Shown piece after piece: positions 24,469 through 37,662 of a stretch of DNA of 56,062 nucleotides. The translations under genes and the position numbers were made by a program. The stretch is from assembly GCF_000482485.1 (NCBI RefSeq), contig NZ_KI519435.1, forward strand, positions 79,126 through 135,187. Reading direction: 5' to 3'. How positions within the stretch are numbered: position 1 is the first letter of the stretch; each line of letters begins with the position of its first letter. Source of the stretch: Paucisalibacillus globulus DSM 18846. GTDB lineage: Bacteria; Bacillota; Bacilli; Bacillales; Amphibacillaceae. A model generated the notes under the pieces. It saw only the letters and a program-made list of their open reading frames with translations, ran no database searches and was not told the DNA's origin.

Positions 24469-24610
24469 CGGGTTCATGGTTGATGGTGTGGGGGTATGTT
24501 CTGAATTGGGCGCATGTTGTTCCGGATTGGGCTCATGCTCTGACCATAAGGGCGCATGTTGTTCTGGATTGGGATCATGTTCTGGCCTGAAGGGCGCATG
24601 CTGTCCCCCC
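24469..24610. repeat. 21-bp degenerate tandem repeat array
   Basis: Six to seven units with a 21-bp period, best seen from 24508: GGGCGCATGTTGTTCCGG units alternate with GGGCTCATGCTCTG or GGGATCATGTTCTGG units, giving a 42-bp super-period as in the array at 18.3 kb. It lies between two terminators of convergent genes, so it is not coding. Confidence 0.75.
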
Positions 24611-24618
24611 CATAAAAA

Positions 24619-24664
24619 CAAATAAGGACATGTTCCACCTTCGAAAAGTGTTACATGTCCTTTT
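24619..24664 (-). terminator. Terminator of the GNAT gene
   Basis: AAGGACATGT pairs with ACATGTCCTT over a 19-base loop; the minus-strand flank is T-rich (TTATTTG). Confidence 0.7.
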
Positions 24665-24667
24665 ACA

Positions 24668-25516
24668 TTACTCAAATAAATATTCCACTGAATCACCTAC
24701 AACATAGTATCCTATCTTTTTATATATACTATTTGATGTCGGATTGGAAAGGTCTGTATATAGATTACAAAATTTAGCACCTTCATCGAGTAGCTTCTGA
24801 GAAAGGGCAGCTACAACACTTGTTGCATAGCCTTTTCGTTTGTGTTCGTCTGGTGTGAACACCGCGTTTACAGAGGCACCATTTCTTGTCTTTCTTGAAT
24901 TGTTAGCCATAGAGACTATTTCTCCATCACGTTCCCATAAATACAATGATTGTTTTTGTATGAATGATTTTGCCATACTTTCTGCCTGGATTTTCGTCAT
25001 TGGCATATGAGCCTGTTCCACAAAGCTACAGAGCCAGTCCCCCACTAAAGATTCATGTTTTTCCTCTGCATGAATTAGTTTACCATTCTCTTGGGGTTGA
25101 ACCATGACTTCATCCAATTGATAGATTAATTGTTTCATATGTAAATTGGCTATTTTATTAGTTCGTTCTTGCCAGAGTGATACAAATAATTCTGCTTGCT
25201 CACTTGGCCCAATCACACCTGGAACAGGGTATTTGCTTTGAAATAAATACTGTACAATCCCTGGTATAATCCTTTCATCCAGCTTATCCACTTTAGCCAG
25301 AATCCATTTATTGGGAGGCGTTTGCATGAAAGCATAAATTGGCTCCCCGTTTTCTTCTACAATCCCTAAACGAATGCCATCGGTAAAAACACCAATATTG
25401 TTTTTCCCTTTTTCCAATAAGCCCAGCATTAAATTGTTATTTACTTCCTGCCTTAGCAATAAACCCTCTACCCTGTCAAGATAACGTTTAATAGATGTTT
25501 CCAAAAATATTTTCAT
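24668..25516 (-). CDS. GNAT family N-acetyltransferase
   Basis: A 282-aa protein with an N-terminal half of unknown type and a C-terminal GNAT domain (about 150-280). The acetyl-CoA pyrophosphate loop is RKGYAT near residue 235, preceded by the beta-strand NAVFTPDEHK and followed by NLYTDLSNPTSNSIYKKIGY. The acceptor is unknown. It is monocistronic. Confidence 0.82.
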   Translation of the reverse strand: MKIFLETSIKRYLDRVEGLLLRQEVNNNLMLGLLEKGKNNIGVFTDGIRLGIVEENGEPIYAFMQTPPNKWILAKVDKLDERIIPGIVQYLFQSKYPVPGVIGPSEQAELFVSLWQERTNKIANLHMKQLIYQLDEVMVQPQENGKLIHAEEKHESLVGDWLCSFVEQAHMPMTKIQAESMAKSFIQKQSLYLWERDGEIVSMANNSRKTRNGASVNAVFTPDEHKRKGYATSVVAALSQKLLDEGAKFCNLYTDLSNPTSNSIYKKIGYYVVGDSVEYLFE

Positions 25517-25650
25517 ACTTTTGCCCCCTTTATTAATGTTGTCTAGCTCCTGAGTTTACTTCATCTTTCTACTAATAATTGAATTAATTTTACACCAATC
25601 AGTTGTTTTGTAAAGGGGTTCCCGGTAAACTTAATAGGAGGAGTGGTGAC

Positions 25651-25830
25651 ATGACTAAAAAAGAACTTGAAAATAAACTGGATGAACTGAAATCGGATTA
25701 TGTTCGTATTCAAAGTGACCTAGATAAATTAGTATATGTTCGAGGAAGAGCTTCTTCTGCTGAAGAACAGCTTATCCGTTTAGAAAATGAAATTGCTGAG
25801 GTTCGTAAAAAACTGGATGCATTAGAATAA
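25651..25830 (+). CDS. Small coiled-coil protein (SE1832-like)
   Basis: A 59-aa highly charged protein predicted as one helix-turn-helix coiled coil: MTKKELENKLDELKSDYVRI, a short turn VRGRASSAEEQL, then a second helix. Pattern and length resemble the SE1832 family of small Firmicute proteins, whose function is unknown; this assignment is from memory. The ATG is preceded by AATAGGAGGAG. The frame opens at 25603, but that part lacks a ribosome site. Confidence 0.7.
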   Translation: MTKKELENKLDELKSDYVRIQSDLDKLVYVRGRASSAEEQLIRLENEIAEVRKKLDALE

Positions 25831-25866
25831 GAGCGTACGACCATTACGGTTCGTACGCTCTTATTT
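25829..25866. terminator. Bidirectional terminator
   Basis: AAGAGCGTACG pairs perfectly with CGTACGCTCTT over an 11-base loop, between the coiled-coil gene and the convergent antiporter gene. Confidence 0.85.
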
Positions 25867-27704
25867 CATTCTACATCACTATTACCTAATCTGGCCTGAA
25901 TCTTTGCTTTTTCTTTATTTCTTGGCATTAAACTAACGATTGTATCACCAGTACTCGGTACCGTCCGCATTTCCTCTGAATAATACTTAATTTGGCCAGA
26001 TGGCTTTATTAAGTAAAGGAATACCGTTTCTTCATCCTTTTCATCTAAATATTGACGATACGAATATTGCTCGGTAATCGTCGTACGACGGAATACAAAA
26101 CCGTTGTTAATTTTTTCTTTTAAATCCTCTAAATTAATTTCCTTCTTGAATAAGATTCTTCCGCCCACTTTGGAAACAATCTCCCCTGTTTTGTAGACTG
26201 TATCATAAGGACTTACTTTAAATACATTTGTACGGCCATATTCCGGCATAAATGCTGTACAAACTAGCGAGTTATATGATTTACTGTCTGTTGCAGCTAT
26301 CATGTATTCATATGGGATCGTATCCAAATGGTACTCGGTTTGTTCAGAAAGCATTTCCTCATGATAAAAAGGAACTCCAGCCTCCCTTGCAACCTTCAGT
26401 CTTTCCCATGAACCATCCACAATAATTACAGGGACATTGGACTTGGCTAGTGATTTTGCCAACTCTACCGTAAAAATATTACTACCAACAATTAACGTTC
26501 CCGGTCTTCCTTCCATCGACAGATTTAATTTCTTAGCTAGCCAACCAATAGAGAAACCGTGCGCTAATACCGTGAAGAATACTAATCCAAATGTCAAGGT
26601 TGTAAGGATTTCGGCATCGTCATATCCCGCTTCTAATAAAATTGTCGCAAAGTAACTTGACACGGTGAGTGCCACTATACCTCTTGGAGCAATCCAACCC
26701 ACCAACAATTTCTCATTAAACGTTAATCCTGTTCCAAAGGTCGAAAGGAAAATGGATAACGGACGAACCAAAAACATCATTAATAATACGTACCCAATAA
26801 TATTAGGGCTAAAGATTTCTAGAAGCGTTTCAATTTGTAATGATGCTGTTAGCATAATAAAGATTGCCGAAATCAACAGGATGGAGATATTTTCTTTAAA
26901 GTGCCGCATATCTGCAACAGAAGAAATACCCATGTTTGCAAGTGTAATCCCCATTGCGGTTACGGATAATAATCCAGTTTCATGCATGATTTCATCAGCA
27001 ACGGTGAAACAGAAGATAACAACTGTAAATACTGCAGGAGATTTAAGGAATTCTGGAATATGACCTCTTTCAAATATAAAGCCAATTCCTTTCCCACAAA
27101 ACCAACCAAATATTGCTGCAAAAATGGAAGCTGCAAAGAACATTATTAATGCCGTTCCATCTGGATCGCTCGCCGTTAAATAAGCAATGATTTCAAAAGC
27201 AAATACTGCAAGAAGTGCCCCAATTGGGTCAACAATGATTCCTTCCCACTTCAATATTTTTGCCGGTCTTGGTTTTAATTTTGACTGACGAAGTAGCGGC
27301 ATAATCACGGTTGGACCGGTTACGATAAATAATCCACCGATAACAAATGCTACTGGCCAAGATAACCCAGCAATATAGTGTGCTGTTAATGATCCAAGGA
27401 TCCATGCTATGAAAGCACCTACTGTAGAAATTCTAAAAATTGGTTTTCCTAAGCCTCGAAGCTCCTTAAAACTTAAATTTAAACTACCTTCAAATAGTAT
27501 AATTGCAACTGCAACAGAAATAATCGGACTATATAAACTTCCAAAATCTTCTTGTGGATTAATAAACCCTAATAATGGACCAACAATTAGACCTGTTAAG
27601 GCCATGACAACAATTGCCGGCATGCGGTAGCGCCATGCCACCCATTGTGATCCTATTCCCAGTAAGAAGATTAACATAACTTCAAATAATAAAGATGTTA
27701 CCAT
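25866..27704 (-). CDS. CPA1 family Na+(K+)/H+ antiporter with C-terminal TrkA-like domains
   Basis: A 612-aa protein. Residues 1-395 are about twelve membrane helices of a cation/proton antiporter, with the ion-site stretch GGLFIVTGPTVIMPLLRQ and WEGIIVDPIGALLAVFAFE (conserved Asp of the CPA1 fold). Residues 400-510 form a Rossmann-like TrkA-N domain (GTLIVGSNIFTVELAKSLAK), and 540-600 a TrkA-C-like end. Such antiporters expel Na+ or K+ and balance pH, with nucleotide control through the cytoplasmic part. ATG 27704 follows AGGGGG; the 11-codon extension is rejected. Confidence 0.88.
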   Translation of the reverse strand: MVTSLLFEVMLIFLLGIGSQWVAWRYRMPAIVVMALTGLIVGPLLGFINPQEDFGSLYSPIISVAVAIILFEGSLNLSFKELRGLGKPIFRISTVGAFIAWILGSLTAHYIAGLSWPVAFVIGGLFIVTGPTVIMPLLRQSKLKPRPAKILKWEGIIVDPIGALLAVFAFEIIAYLTASDPDGTALIMFFAASIFAAIFGWFCGKGIGFIFERGHIPEFLKSPAVFTVVIFCFTVADEIMHETGLLSVTAMGITLANMGISSVADMRHFKENISILLISAIFIMLTASLQIETLLEIFSPNIIGYVLLMMFLVRPLSIFLSTFGTGLTFNEKLLVGWIAPRGIVALTVSSYFATILLEAGYDDAEILTTLTFGLVFFTVLAHGFSIGWLAKKLNLSMEGRPGTLIVGSNIFTVELAKSLAKSNVPVIIVDGSWERLKVAREAGVPFYHEEMLSEQTEYHLDTIPYEYMIAATDSKSYNSLVCTAFMPEYGRTNVFKVSPYDTVYKTGEIVSKVGGRILFKKEINLEDLKEKINNGFVFRRTTITEQYSYRQYLDEKDEETVFLYLIKPSGQIKYYSEEMRTVPSTGDTIVSLMPRNKEKAKIQARLGNSDVE

Positions 27705-28062
27705 TACATGCCCCCTATTTTTAAAATATATGGTCATTCTAATTGTCCAACAAAAAAAAGTAAACTAATTTATTCTAAAAATATGGATACATTTTCATAA
27801 CATTAGTGTTCAACATAGGAATGATATAAGAAATTTGTTAAACAAACATTTAATTGATTAACATCGTTTACCACTATCCAATAAGAATAGTATCTTCTGA
27901 ACTATAAAAATTAAATTATACAAATAAAAAATAAGTAATCATTTCATTTTCTATATTAGAAATTCTACTTTCTATAGAAGTTTTCCGTAATATTTTCCTA
28001 TTTTATCAACTCGTTTCTTTAAAAAATATATGGTAGGATAAACAGGTGAGAGGTGAAAGGTC
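27705..28062. other. AT-rich divergent intergenic region
   Basis: Contains the start regions of the antiporter (left) and recQ (right). Strongly AT-rich; no gene, repeat or clear operator seen. Confidence 0.6.
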
Positions 28063-30210
28063 ATGATTTTAGAGCAAGAAAAAATTCTTAATACTTATTT
28101 TGGTTATGAGTCTTTTCGTCCTGGTCAACAGGAGGTCATTAAACGAGTAATCCAATCGACAAATACATTAGCAGTGATGCCAACTGGTGGTGGTAAATCC
28201 ATTTGTTATCAAGTTCCGGGACTTTCATTAGACGGAACAGCTATCATTATTTCCCCATTAATATCACTTATGAAAGACCAAGTTGACTCTCTCCTAGCAT
28301 TAGGAATTCCCGCAACATTTATCAATAGTTCATTATCTCAAGCAGAACAGGAAGACCGGATGGCAGGAGTTGCAAATGGCAGGTTCAAGTTCGTTTATGT
28401 TGCGCCAGAGCGCTTTGAGTCCTATGGGTTTATTCAAGTTATCAAACGGATTCAAATATCTCTAGTTGCCTTTGATGAAGCACATTGTATTTCCCAATGG
28501 GGACATGACTTCCGTCCAAGTTACCGGTCCATCGTTCCAAACTTAAAACAAATCGGAAATATTCCTGTCTGTATGGCACTTACAGCCACAGCTACAGAAG
28601 AAGTTATTTCGGATATTCAGGAATTATTACATATTGATAATAGCAATGTTATCAATACTGGTTTTGCACGGGACAATCTAGCATTTCATATCGTCAAAGG
28701 AAAAGACCGGACAAGCTATATTCGTTCATTTCTAGAGAGACATACAGATGAATCCGGTATTATTTATACAGCAACTCGTAAACAGGCAGATGCACTATTT
28801 GACCAGCTTGAAAGTCGTGGTGTTCCTGCCTGCAAGTATCATGCAGGAATGTCTGAACAAGCACGGAAACAAGCACAAGCTGCTTTTATACATGATGAAA
28901 AACCAGTCATGATTGCGACAAATGCCTTTGGTATGGGAATAGACAAGTCCAACGTAAGATATGTCATTCATTACGCCATGCCAATGAATATTGAATCTTA
29001 TTATCAAGAAGCAGGTAGAGCAGGTCGAGATGGTGAGGCAAGTGATTGTATTTTGCTATTTTCACCGCAAGATATTCAGTTGCAAAAGTTCCTAATTGAG
29101 CAATCCCTAATGGACGAAGCTGCTAAGCAAAATGAATACCGAAAACTTCAAGCTATGGTGAATTACTGCCATACTCAAGGATGTTTAAGTAGCTTTGTTT
29201 TAGATTACTTTAAAGATATTTCTTTCCATAAAAATTGTGGACGATGCAGTAATTGTTTAGAAAAGGTCGAGAAAACGGATATCACAGAAGAAGCACAAAT
29301 GATCCTCTCCTGTGTCAAACGAATGAATGAACGTTTTGGTGTCAGCATGACAGCTAAAGTACTAAAGGGTTCCAAAGATAAGAAGTTACTAGAATTCAGA
29401 CTACAAACCTTGTCAACCTATGGGCTGCTGTCTGCTTATACGGAAAAAGAAATTACCGAACGGATTCATTTTCTAGTTGCTGAGCAGATTTTAGGAACAG
29501 AAGAAGGGAAATTTCCTACGTTAAAATTAAATCAACATTCCATTGATGTGTTGAAAGGTAAGCGGACTGTTGAAATGTACACAGCACCCATCCCAACTAG
29601 TGAAGATGATGATTTTTATAAAGACCTATTTGAAGAACTACGTGCCCGTAGAAAACAGATAGCGGACGAACTTAATCTTCCGCCATATGTGTTATTTTCT
29701 GATGTTACGTTAAAAGAGCTTAGTAGGTATTTCCCCGTTTCAAGGGAGGATATGCTTGAAATTAAAGGAATCGGTGAGAAAAAGTTTGAACAATATGGTG
29801 AAGTTTTCTTAGAGGTTATTAAAAAATGGCGGGAAAAACATCCAGAAGCGAAAACACGAGTAAAGATTTCTGGTTCTATTACGCCACCCAAACCTAAGAA
29901 GAGGGAGGAAGAAGAAGGACCAAGTCACCTAGTGAGCTATAAGCTTTTTCAATCTGGAAAATCCATTAGAGATATATCCGCCATCCGTGATATGAAGACA
30001 ATGACAATAGAGAGTCATATATTTAAAGCCTTCCAGGATGGTTATCCATTAGCATGGGATATCTTTTTTAATGAGCAAGAGGAAGCTATTATACTAGCAG
30101 CCAAGGAACAAATTGAGGATCCAAAGTTAAAGCCACTTAAAGAAGCCTTACCCGAGGATTATGACTATACCAAGATTAAAGCTGTTTTGGTAAAGAATGG
30201 ACTAATGTAG
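28063..30210 (+). CDS. recQ: ATP-dependent DNA helicase RecQ
   Basis: A 715-aa 3'-5' DNA helicase for recombination and fork repair. In order: helicase core with Walker A MPTGGGKS (about 40-47) and DEAH box (138-141, DEAHCISQWGHDFR), helicase C domain with QEAGRAGRDG, a zinc-binding module with cysteines at CHTQGC and KNCGRCSNC (about 368-405), the RQC winged helix, an HRDC domain (about 517-590, LPPYVLFSDVTLKEL), and a C-terminal helix-turn-helix (about 620-710). This last domain makes it longer than short RecQ forms and is common in Firmicute long RecQ. It is followed by a terminator. Confidence 0.95.
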   Translation: MILEQEKILNTYFGYESFRPGQQEVIKRVIQSTNTLAVMPTGGGKSICYQVPGLSLDGTAIIISPLISLMKDQVDSLLALGIPATFINSSLSQAEQEDRMAGVANGRFKFVYVAPERFESYGFIQVIKRIQISLVAFDEAHCISQWGHDFRPSYRSIVPNLKQIGNIPVCMALTATATEEVISDIQELLHIDNSNVINTGFARDNLAFHIVKGKDRTSYIRSFLERHTDESGIIYTATRKQADALFDQLESRGVPACKYHAGMSEQARKQAQAAFIHDEKPVMIATNAFGMGIDKSNVRYVIHYAMPMNIESYYQEAGRAGRDGEASDCILLFSPQDIQLQKFLIEQSLMDEAAKQNEYRKLQAMVNYCHTQGCLSSFVLDYFKDISFHKNCGRCSNCLEKVEKTDITEEAQMILSCVKRMNERFGVSMTAKVLKGSKDKKLLEFRLQTLSTYGLLSAYTEKEITERIHFLVAEQILGTEEGKFPTLKLNQHSIDVLKGKRTVEMYTAPIPTSEDDDFYKDLFEELRARRKQIADELNLPPYVLFSDVTLKELSRYFPVSREDMLEIKGIGEKKFEQYGEVFLEVIKKWREKHPEAKTRVKISGSITPPKPKKREEEEGPSHLVSYKLFQSGKSIRDISAIRDMKTMTIESHIFKAFQDGYPLAWDIFFNEQEEAIILAAKEQIEDPKLKPLKEALPEDYDYTKIKAVLVKNGLM

Positions 30211-30211
30211 A

Positions 30212-30246
30212 TAATGGAGTGCTTTATATGCACTCCATTTTAGTTA
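30212..30246 (+). terminator. Terminator of recQ
   Basis: AATGGAGTGC pairs with GCACTCCATT over a six-base loop, then TTAG. Confidence 0.8.
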
Positions 30247-30329
30247 ATATATATTTTTCTTAAGTGCACTTCTAATTTTTTTAGCAAATGTGTATAATAG
30301 TTACCATCACCAAAAAGGGGGGCTATATT

Positions 30330-30644
30330 CTGAAGAAATACTTTGCCCTATGGATACTCCTTTCCGTCATAACACATACCTATTTCATTGGCATGATTGA
30401 TTCTAAAGCCGACAATCCACTAGTCATCCAAGAAACGGAAACAATCAGTTCTGTTATTCTTGCGGATATCCATCCAGTTGACGGGGATTTGAAACAAAAG
30501 GGACACCATGTTATTCATGAGGTATTTGTAGCACTGATTTTAATCGTTACACTTTCCTTCCATCGTTTTATTCAATTCATCAAGCGACGCACAATTCTTT
30601 GCCCCATTCTCTACCAATCGAATTATTTGATCACTTCTTCTTAA
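30330..30644 (+). CDS. Small membrane protein with apparent CTG start
   Basis: A frame open from 30288 encodes a signal-like helix (LKKYFALWILLSVITHTYFIG) and, 45 residues later, a second helix (VIHEVFVALILIVTLSF). ATG 30288 overlaps the TATAAT box at 30293-30298 and so cannot be the start if that promoter is used. The AAAGGGGGG ribosome site at 30315-30322 is correctly spaced only for CTG 30330 (or ATT 30327). From CTG the product has 104 residues. No family recognised. A 38-aa membrane protein follows 41 bp later. Confidence 0.6.
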   Translation: MKKYFALWILLSVITHTYFIGMIDSKADNPLVIQETETISSVILADIHPVDGDLKQKGHHVIHEVFVALILIVTLSFHRFIQFIKRRTILCPILYQSNYLITSS

Positions 30645-30685
30645 ATTTCTTTAATAGAAATTCATTGAAGAAGGAGGAAAAAGAG

Positions 30686-30802
30686 ATGATATGGGCTCGA
30701 TTCATTATGATGGGATTCTTTTCATTATCAGCGGTGATGTTAATTTCTTATCAAAGCATTGAAATATTCCAAGCTTATTGGGATTATTTCCGTAAAAACT
30801 AA
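30686..30802 (+). CDS. Very small single-helix membrane protein
   Basis: A 38-aa protein with one hydrophobic helix (residues 4-22, ARFIMMGFFSLSAVMLI) and a C-terminal aromatic segment (AYWDYFRKN). A strong AAGGAGG ribosome site stands eight bases before ATG 30686. It probably shares a transcript with the preceding membrane protein, and a terminator follows. Function unknown. Confidence 0.65.
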   Translation: MIWARFIMMGFFSLSAVMLISYQSIEIFQAYWDYFRKN

Positions 30803-30812
30803 TTAAAAATAT

Positions 30813-30852
30813 CTTGAGGGGGAGTGTTTAGAAACATTCCCTCTCTTTTTGT
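30813..30852 (+). terminator. Terminator of the two small membrane genes
   Basis: GAGGGGGAGTGTTT pairs with AACATTCCCTCTC, followed by TTTTTG. Confidence 0.8.
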
Positions 30853-30879
30853 CTAGAGGATGCATATTGACCTTTTCTA

Positions 30880-31656
30880 TCATTTAATTTTCACAGCTCT
30901 AGTTGCAATAAATGTATTAATATAGTTATCCAGCATCCGGCTGCCGCCAAAATTATCTTCATAAAAGCCTGTAATGACAAAGCCAGCATCTATCTGCCCT
31001 TGAATTTGGTCCTCTAGGCTATGTCCAAACTCTAATGCACGCTTTGACTCTTTGTATTCCTCCAGCTTCTCTTGGGATAAAGCCTCCAAGTCCGAATAAG
31101 GAATTTTATGTTTTACTACTAAATTCCCCCTATCTTCCTCTTCCTCATCAAAAATATAAAGAAGAGGATTGGTAATTCCAGCAATTAGAACACCTTTATC
31201 TTTCAGGATTCTTGAAGCTTCATTCCAAACTGGCATAATATTATCCACAAACACATTGGAAACAGGATGTATAACGAGATCAAAAGATTCATCTTCTAAA
31301 AAATGAAGATCTAACATACTTCCTTGTATGGTTGTAATGGTTAATCCATCACGCTCTGCCACAAGTTGATCTTGCTCTAATTGCTTTTGTGACAAATCCA
31401 CCACTGTAACATCGGCACCTACAGCAGCTAGTACTGGACCTTGCTGACCACCACCAGATGCCAGACAAAGTACCTTCAAGCCTTTGATTGATTCTGGAAA
31501 CCAATGTCTCGGAACCGTTTTTCCAGTAGTCACCCCTATTTCCCAATGGCCATTCTTACTTTTTTCAATGATTTCTTTACTAACTGGTATCGTGTAATTT
31601 CCTCCATCTTCCACTTTTTTATCCCAGGCCATGCTATTTTGTTTGATTATGTCCAT
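30880..31656 (-). CDS. SAM-dependent methyltransferase, class I
   Basis: A 258-aa Rossmann methyltransferase (Methyltransf_11 type). Motif I reads VLCLASGGGQQG at about residues 63-74, motif II VTVVDLSQKQL near 83-93, and motif post-I/IV SFDLVIHPVSNVF near 123-135. The substrate is unknown. It is monocistronic with a normal ribosome site. Confidence 0.85.
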   Translation of the reverse strand: MDIIKQNSMAWDKKVEDGGNYTIPVSKEIIEKSKNGHWEIGVTTGKTVPRHWFPESIKGLKVLCLASGGGQQGPVLAAVGADVTVVDLSQKQLEQDQLVAERDGLTITTIQGSMLDLHFLEDESFDLVIHPVSNVFVDNIMPVWNEASRILKDKGVLIAGITNPLLYIFDEEEEDRGNLVVKHKIPYSDLEALSQEKLEEYKESKRALEFGHSLEDQIQGQIDAGFVITGFYEDNFGGSRMLDNYINTFIATRAVKIK

Positions 31657-31838
31657 TTTTTAATCCACCCTTTTGAGTTAATTCTATAGCTCTAGTTATA
31701 TATTCTTCGTCTGGTTACATAATCCCTTCAAAGCCATTCAAAAGGTCTGGTTGGATTCCAACTAAGAGTCTCTGGCATGGTGGGAGCATAGTTTCCGAGA
31801 TTGGGTACATGAGCTAGCAGACCGGTCCCATACTTTCA

Positions 31839-31927
31839 TTAGAAAAACTCGCATTCGCTCGTCTTTTAGCGAATGTGTTAGTTTCACTTATGTCGGCGGA
31901 AAGTTTTTATACTTTCCTATCTACCAA
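31839..31927. repeat. Dispersed stem-loop repeat, copy B
   Basis: Same borders as 2357-2440 (TTAGAAAAACTC to CTACCAA). Two clear hairpins: CGCATTCGCT / AGCGAATGTG, then GGAAAGT / ACTTTCC. Located between the methyltransferase gene and the aminopeptidase terminator. Confidence 0.75.
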
Positions 31928-31931
31928 AGAA

Positions 31932-31972
31932 GAAAAAACCTGCTGCACTAATCCGTACGGGCAGGTTTTCCT
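31932..31972 (-). terminator. Terminator of the M29 aminopeptidase gene
   Basis: AAACCTGC pairs with GCAGGTTT; on the minus strand it ends in a run of T. Confidence 0.8.
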
Positions 31973-31984
31973 TATCTAATCCGA

Positions 31985-33229
31985 TTATTTACTTGTCATA
32001 TCCAAAGCCCATGTTCCATTACGGAAAACGGCTTCTGTTGTACCATCTGCTTTTACGCCATCAATATCAAGTTTTTCTGATCCAAACATGAAATCGACAT
32101 GTGTTAAACTATCATTTACTCCTGCTTTATCAAGCTCTTCATCATTCATCGCAGAGCCACCCTCAACATTCGTTGGATATGCTTTACCTAAAGCAACGTG
32201 ACAAGATGCATTTTCATCGAATAATGTGTTATAGAAAAGTAAACCTGATTGTGATACAGGTGATTCATGTGGTACTAGTGCAATTTCACCTAAACGACTT
32301 GCACCTTCATCTGTTTCTAGTAAATGTTTTAGTGTGTCTTCTCCTTGCTCTGCTTTGAAATCAACTACTTTACCATCTTTGAATGTTAGGCTAAAGTTGT
32401 CGATCAAGCTACCGCCATAGTTTAATGGCTTCGTACTGGATACCGTACCATTTACACCATATTTATGTGGCATAGAGAATACTTCTTCTGTTGGCATATT
32501 CGGATTGAATGTGATTCCTTTTTCCGATACTGCGGAACCACCTTTCCAAATATGGCCTTCAGGAAGTTCCATTTCTAGGTCTGTACCTGGTGCTTTAAAT
32601 ACTAATTTCTTATAGTTCTTTTCATTTAACACTTCACGAGCAGCCTTCAATGTTTCATTATGCTCGTCCCATGCTTTAATTGGATTTTCTTGGTCCACAC
32701 GTACGATTTTAATAATTGCTTCCCAAAGGCTTGCTATTGCATCCTCACGTGACTTATCAGGGAAGATTTTTTGTGCCCAATCACCTGTTGGAATGGAGAT
32801 TATCGACCAAGTAATTTTGTCGTTCATTGTATATTTACGGAAGTTTGTCATTGCAAGGGCCGCTGCTTTATTTGCTTTGGCTACTTTTGTCGGATCAATA
32901 TCTTTTAGAAGATCCGGATTAGTTGAGCGAATGGAAAGAACAGCAGCACCATCTTCCGCATACATGTCATGAAGTTTAACTCTCCACTCTGGAAAGTCTT
33001 CAAGCACTTCATCTGGAGCATATTGATATTTCCAAAGGGTTAGATCATCGTCTCCCCAGTTAATATGTACATCCTTAGCACCTAATTCATATGCCTTTTT
33101 GGCAACAATTTTTGTAAAATCTGCTCCTTCAAGCGAGGAGTTTATCATTAATGCTTGCCCTTTTTGCAAATTAACACCTGTTCGAAGGGCTAATTCTGCA
33201 TATTTTTCTTGAATTTGTTGAGATACCAT
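31985..33229 (-). CDS. M29 family aminopeptidase (AmpS/PepS type)
   Basis: A 414-aa cytoplasmic metallopeptidase of the thermophilic aminopeptidase T family, which removes N-terminal residues using two metal ions. Expected metal-ligand segments are present: MPTEEVFSMP near residue 250, GEIALVPHESPVSQ near 316, NASCHVALGKAYP near 345, and LTHVDFMFGS near 380. Full length for the family. It is monocistronic with a GGAGG ribosome site. Confidence 0.9.
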   Translation of the reverse strand: MVSQQIQEKYAELALRTGVNLQKGQALMINSSLEGADFTKIVAKKAYELGAKDVHINWGDDDLTLWKYQYAPDEVLEDFPEWRVKLHDMYAEDGAAVLSIRSTNPDLLKDIDPTKVAKANKAAALAMTNFRKYTMNDKITWSIISIPTGDWAQKIFPDKSREDAIASLWEAIIKIVRVDQENPIKAWDEHNETLKAAREVLNEKNYKKLVFKAPGTDLEMELPEGHIWKGGSAVSEKGITFNPNMPTEEVFSMPHKYGVNGTVSSTKPLNYGGSLIDNFSLTFKDGKVVDFKAEQGEDTLKHLLETDEGASRLGEIALVPHESPVSQSGLLFYNTLFDENASCHVALGKAYPTNVEGGSAMNDEELDKAGVNDSLTHVDFMFGSEKLDIDGVKADGTTEAVFRNGTWALDMTSK

Positions 33230-33432
33230 TTACAAAAACCTCCAAATTAAAAATTATTTCGCATATCGTTATTATTTCATAAATTCGAAAAATATCCAAC
33301 TACAAACATAGGATAATTTCTATTAGTAATTAATGGTATTTTACACATTCAGTCATATTATGATACAATTATTGTAGTTACTTTTTGTAAGTTAATGAAT
33401 TCCTTCGATATAGAAATGTGAGGTGGATTATC

Positions 33433-33762
33433 ATGAGTGAATTATGTCCACGTTTTGAGAAAGCTATGCAAATTATTAGCAAACGCTGGGTTGGATTAAT
33501 TCTTTTTGAATTACTCGACGGACCAAAGCGTTTTTCTGAAATGGAATCAAGTCTTCCGGTAAGTGGAAGGTTACTATCAGATCGTCTTAAAATGCTTGAA
33601 AAAGAAGGTATTGTCGATCGTAATATCTATTCTGAATTTCCGGTTCGTATTGAGTATACCCTATCTAAAAAAGGGGAATCATTACGCCCTGTTATTGAAG
33701 ATATTCAGAGTTGGGCAGACGATTGGATTACCAAGGAAGAAGTAGAAGAAATTTCAAAGTAA
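33433..33762 (+). CDS. HxlR-family redox-sensing repressor (YodB/CatR-like)
   Basis: A 109-aa winged helix-turn-helix protein of the HxlR/DUF24 family. Its layout matches B. subtilis YodB and CatR: conserved Cys5 near the N-terminus, KRWVGLILFELLDGPKRFSEM, recognition helix SGRLLSDRLKMLEKEGIV, and wing VRIEYTLSKKGESL. In YodB and CatR that cysteine senses quinones and diamide. Only this one cysteine is present. Start ATG 33433 follows GTGAGGTGG. No obvious partner gene adjoins it, so it may act on distant quinone or azoreductase genes. Confidence 0.82.
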   Translation: MSELCPRFEKAMQIISKRWVGLILFELLDGPKRFSEMESSLPVSGRLLSDRLKMLEKEGIVDRNIYSEFPVRIEYTLSKKGESLRPVIEDIQSWADDWITKEEVEEISK

Positions 33763-33766
33763 TAAA

Positions 33767-33801
33767 CATTAGCGTGCACGGAGTTATCCATGCGCGCTAT
33801 T

Positions 33802-33804
<3 letters not shown>
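33767..33804. terminator. Hairpin between the HxlR gene and hutG
   Basis: TAGCGTGCA pairs (one G-T) with TGCGCGCTA, followed by TTTTAAT on the plus strand. It could end both convergent transcripts. Confidence 0.6.

Positions 33805-37658
<3,854 letters not shown>

Positions 37659-37662
<4 letters not shown>

Noticed and set aside
33433-33762. Generic MarR regulator
   Set aside because: Cys5, KRWVGLI and DGPKRF patterns place it in the HxlR/YodB group.
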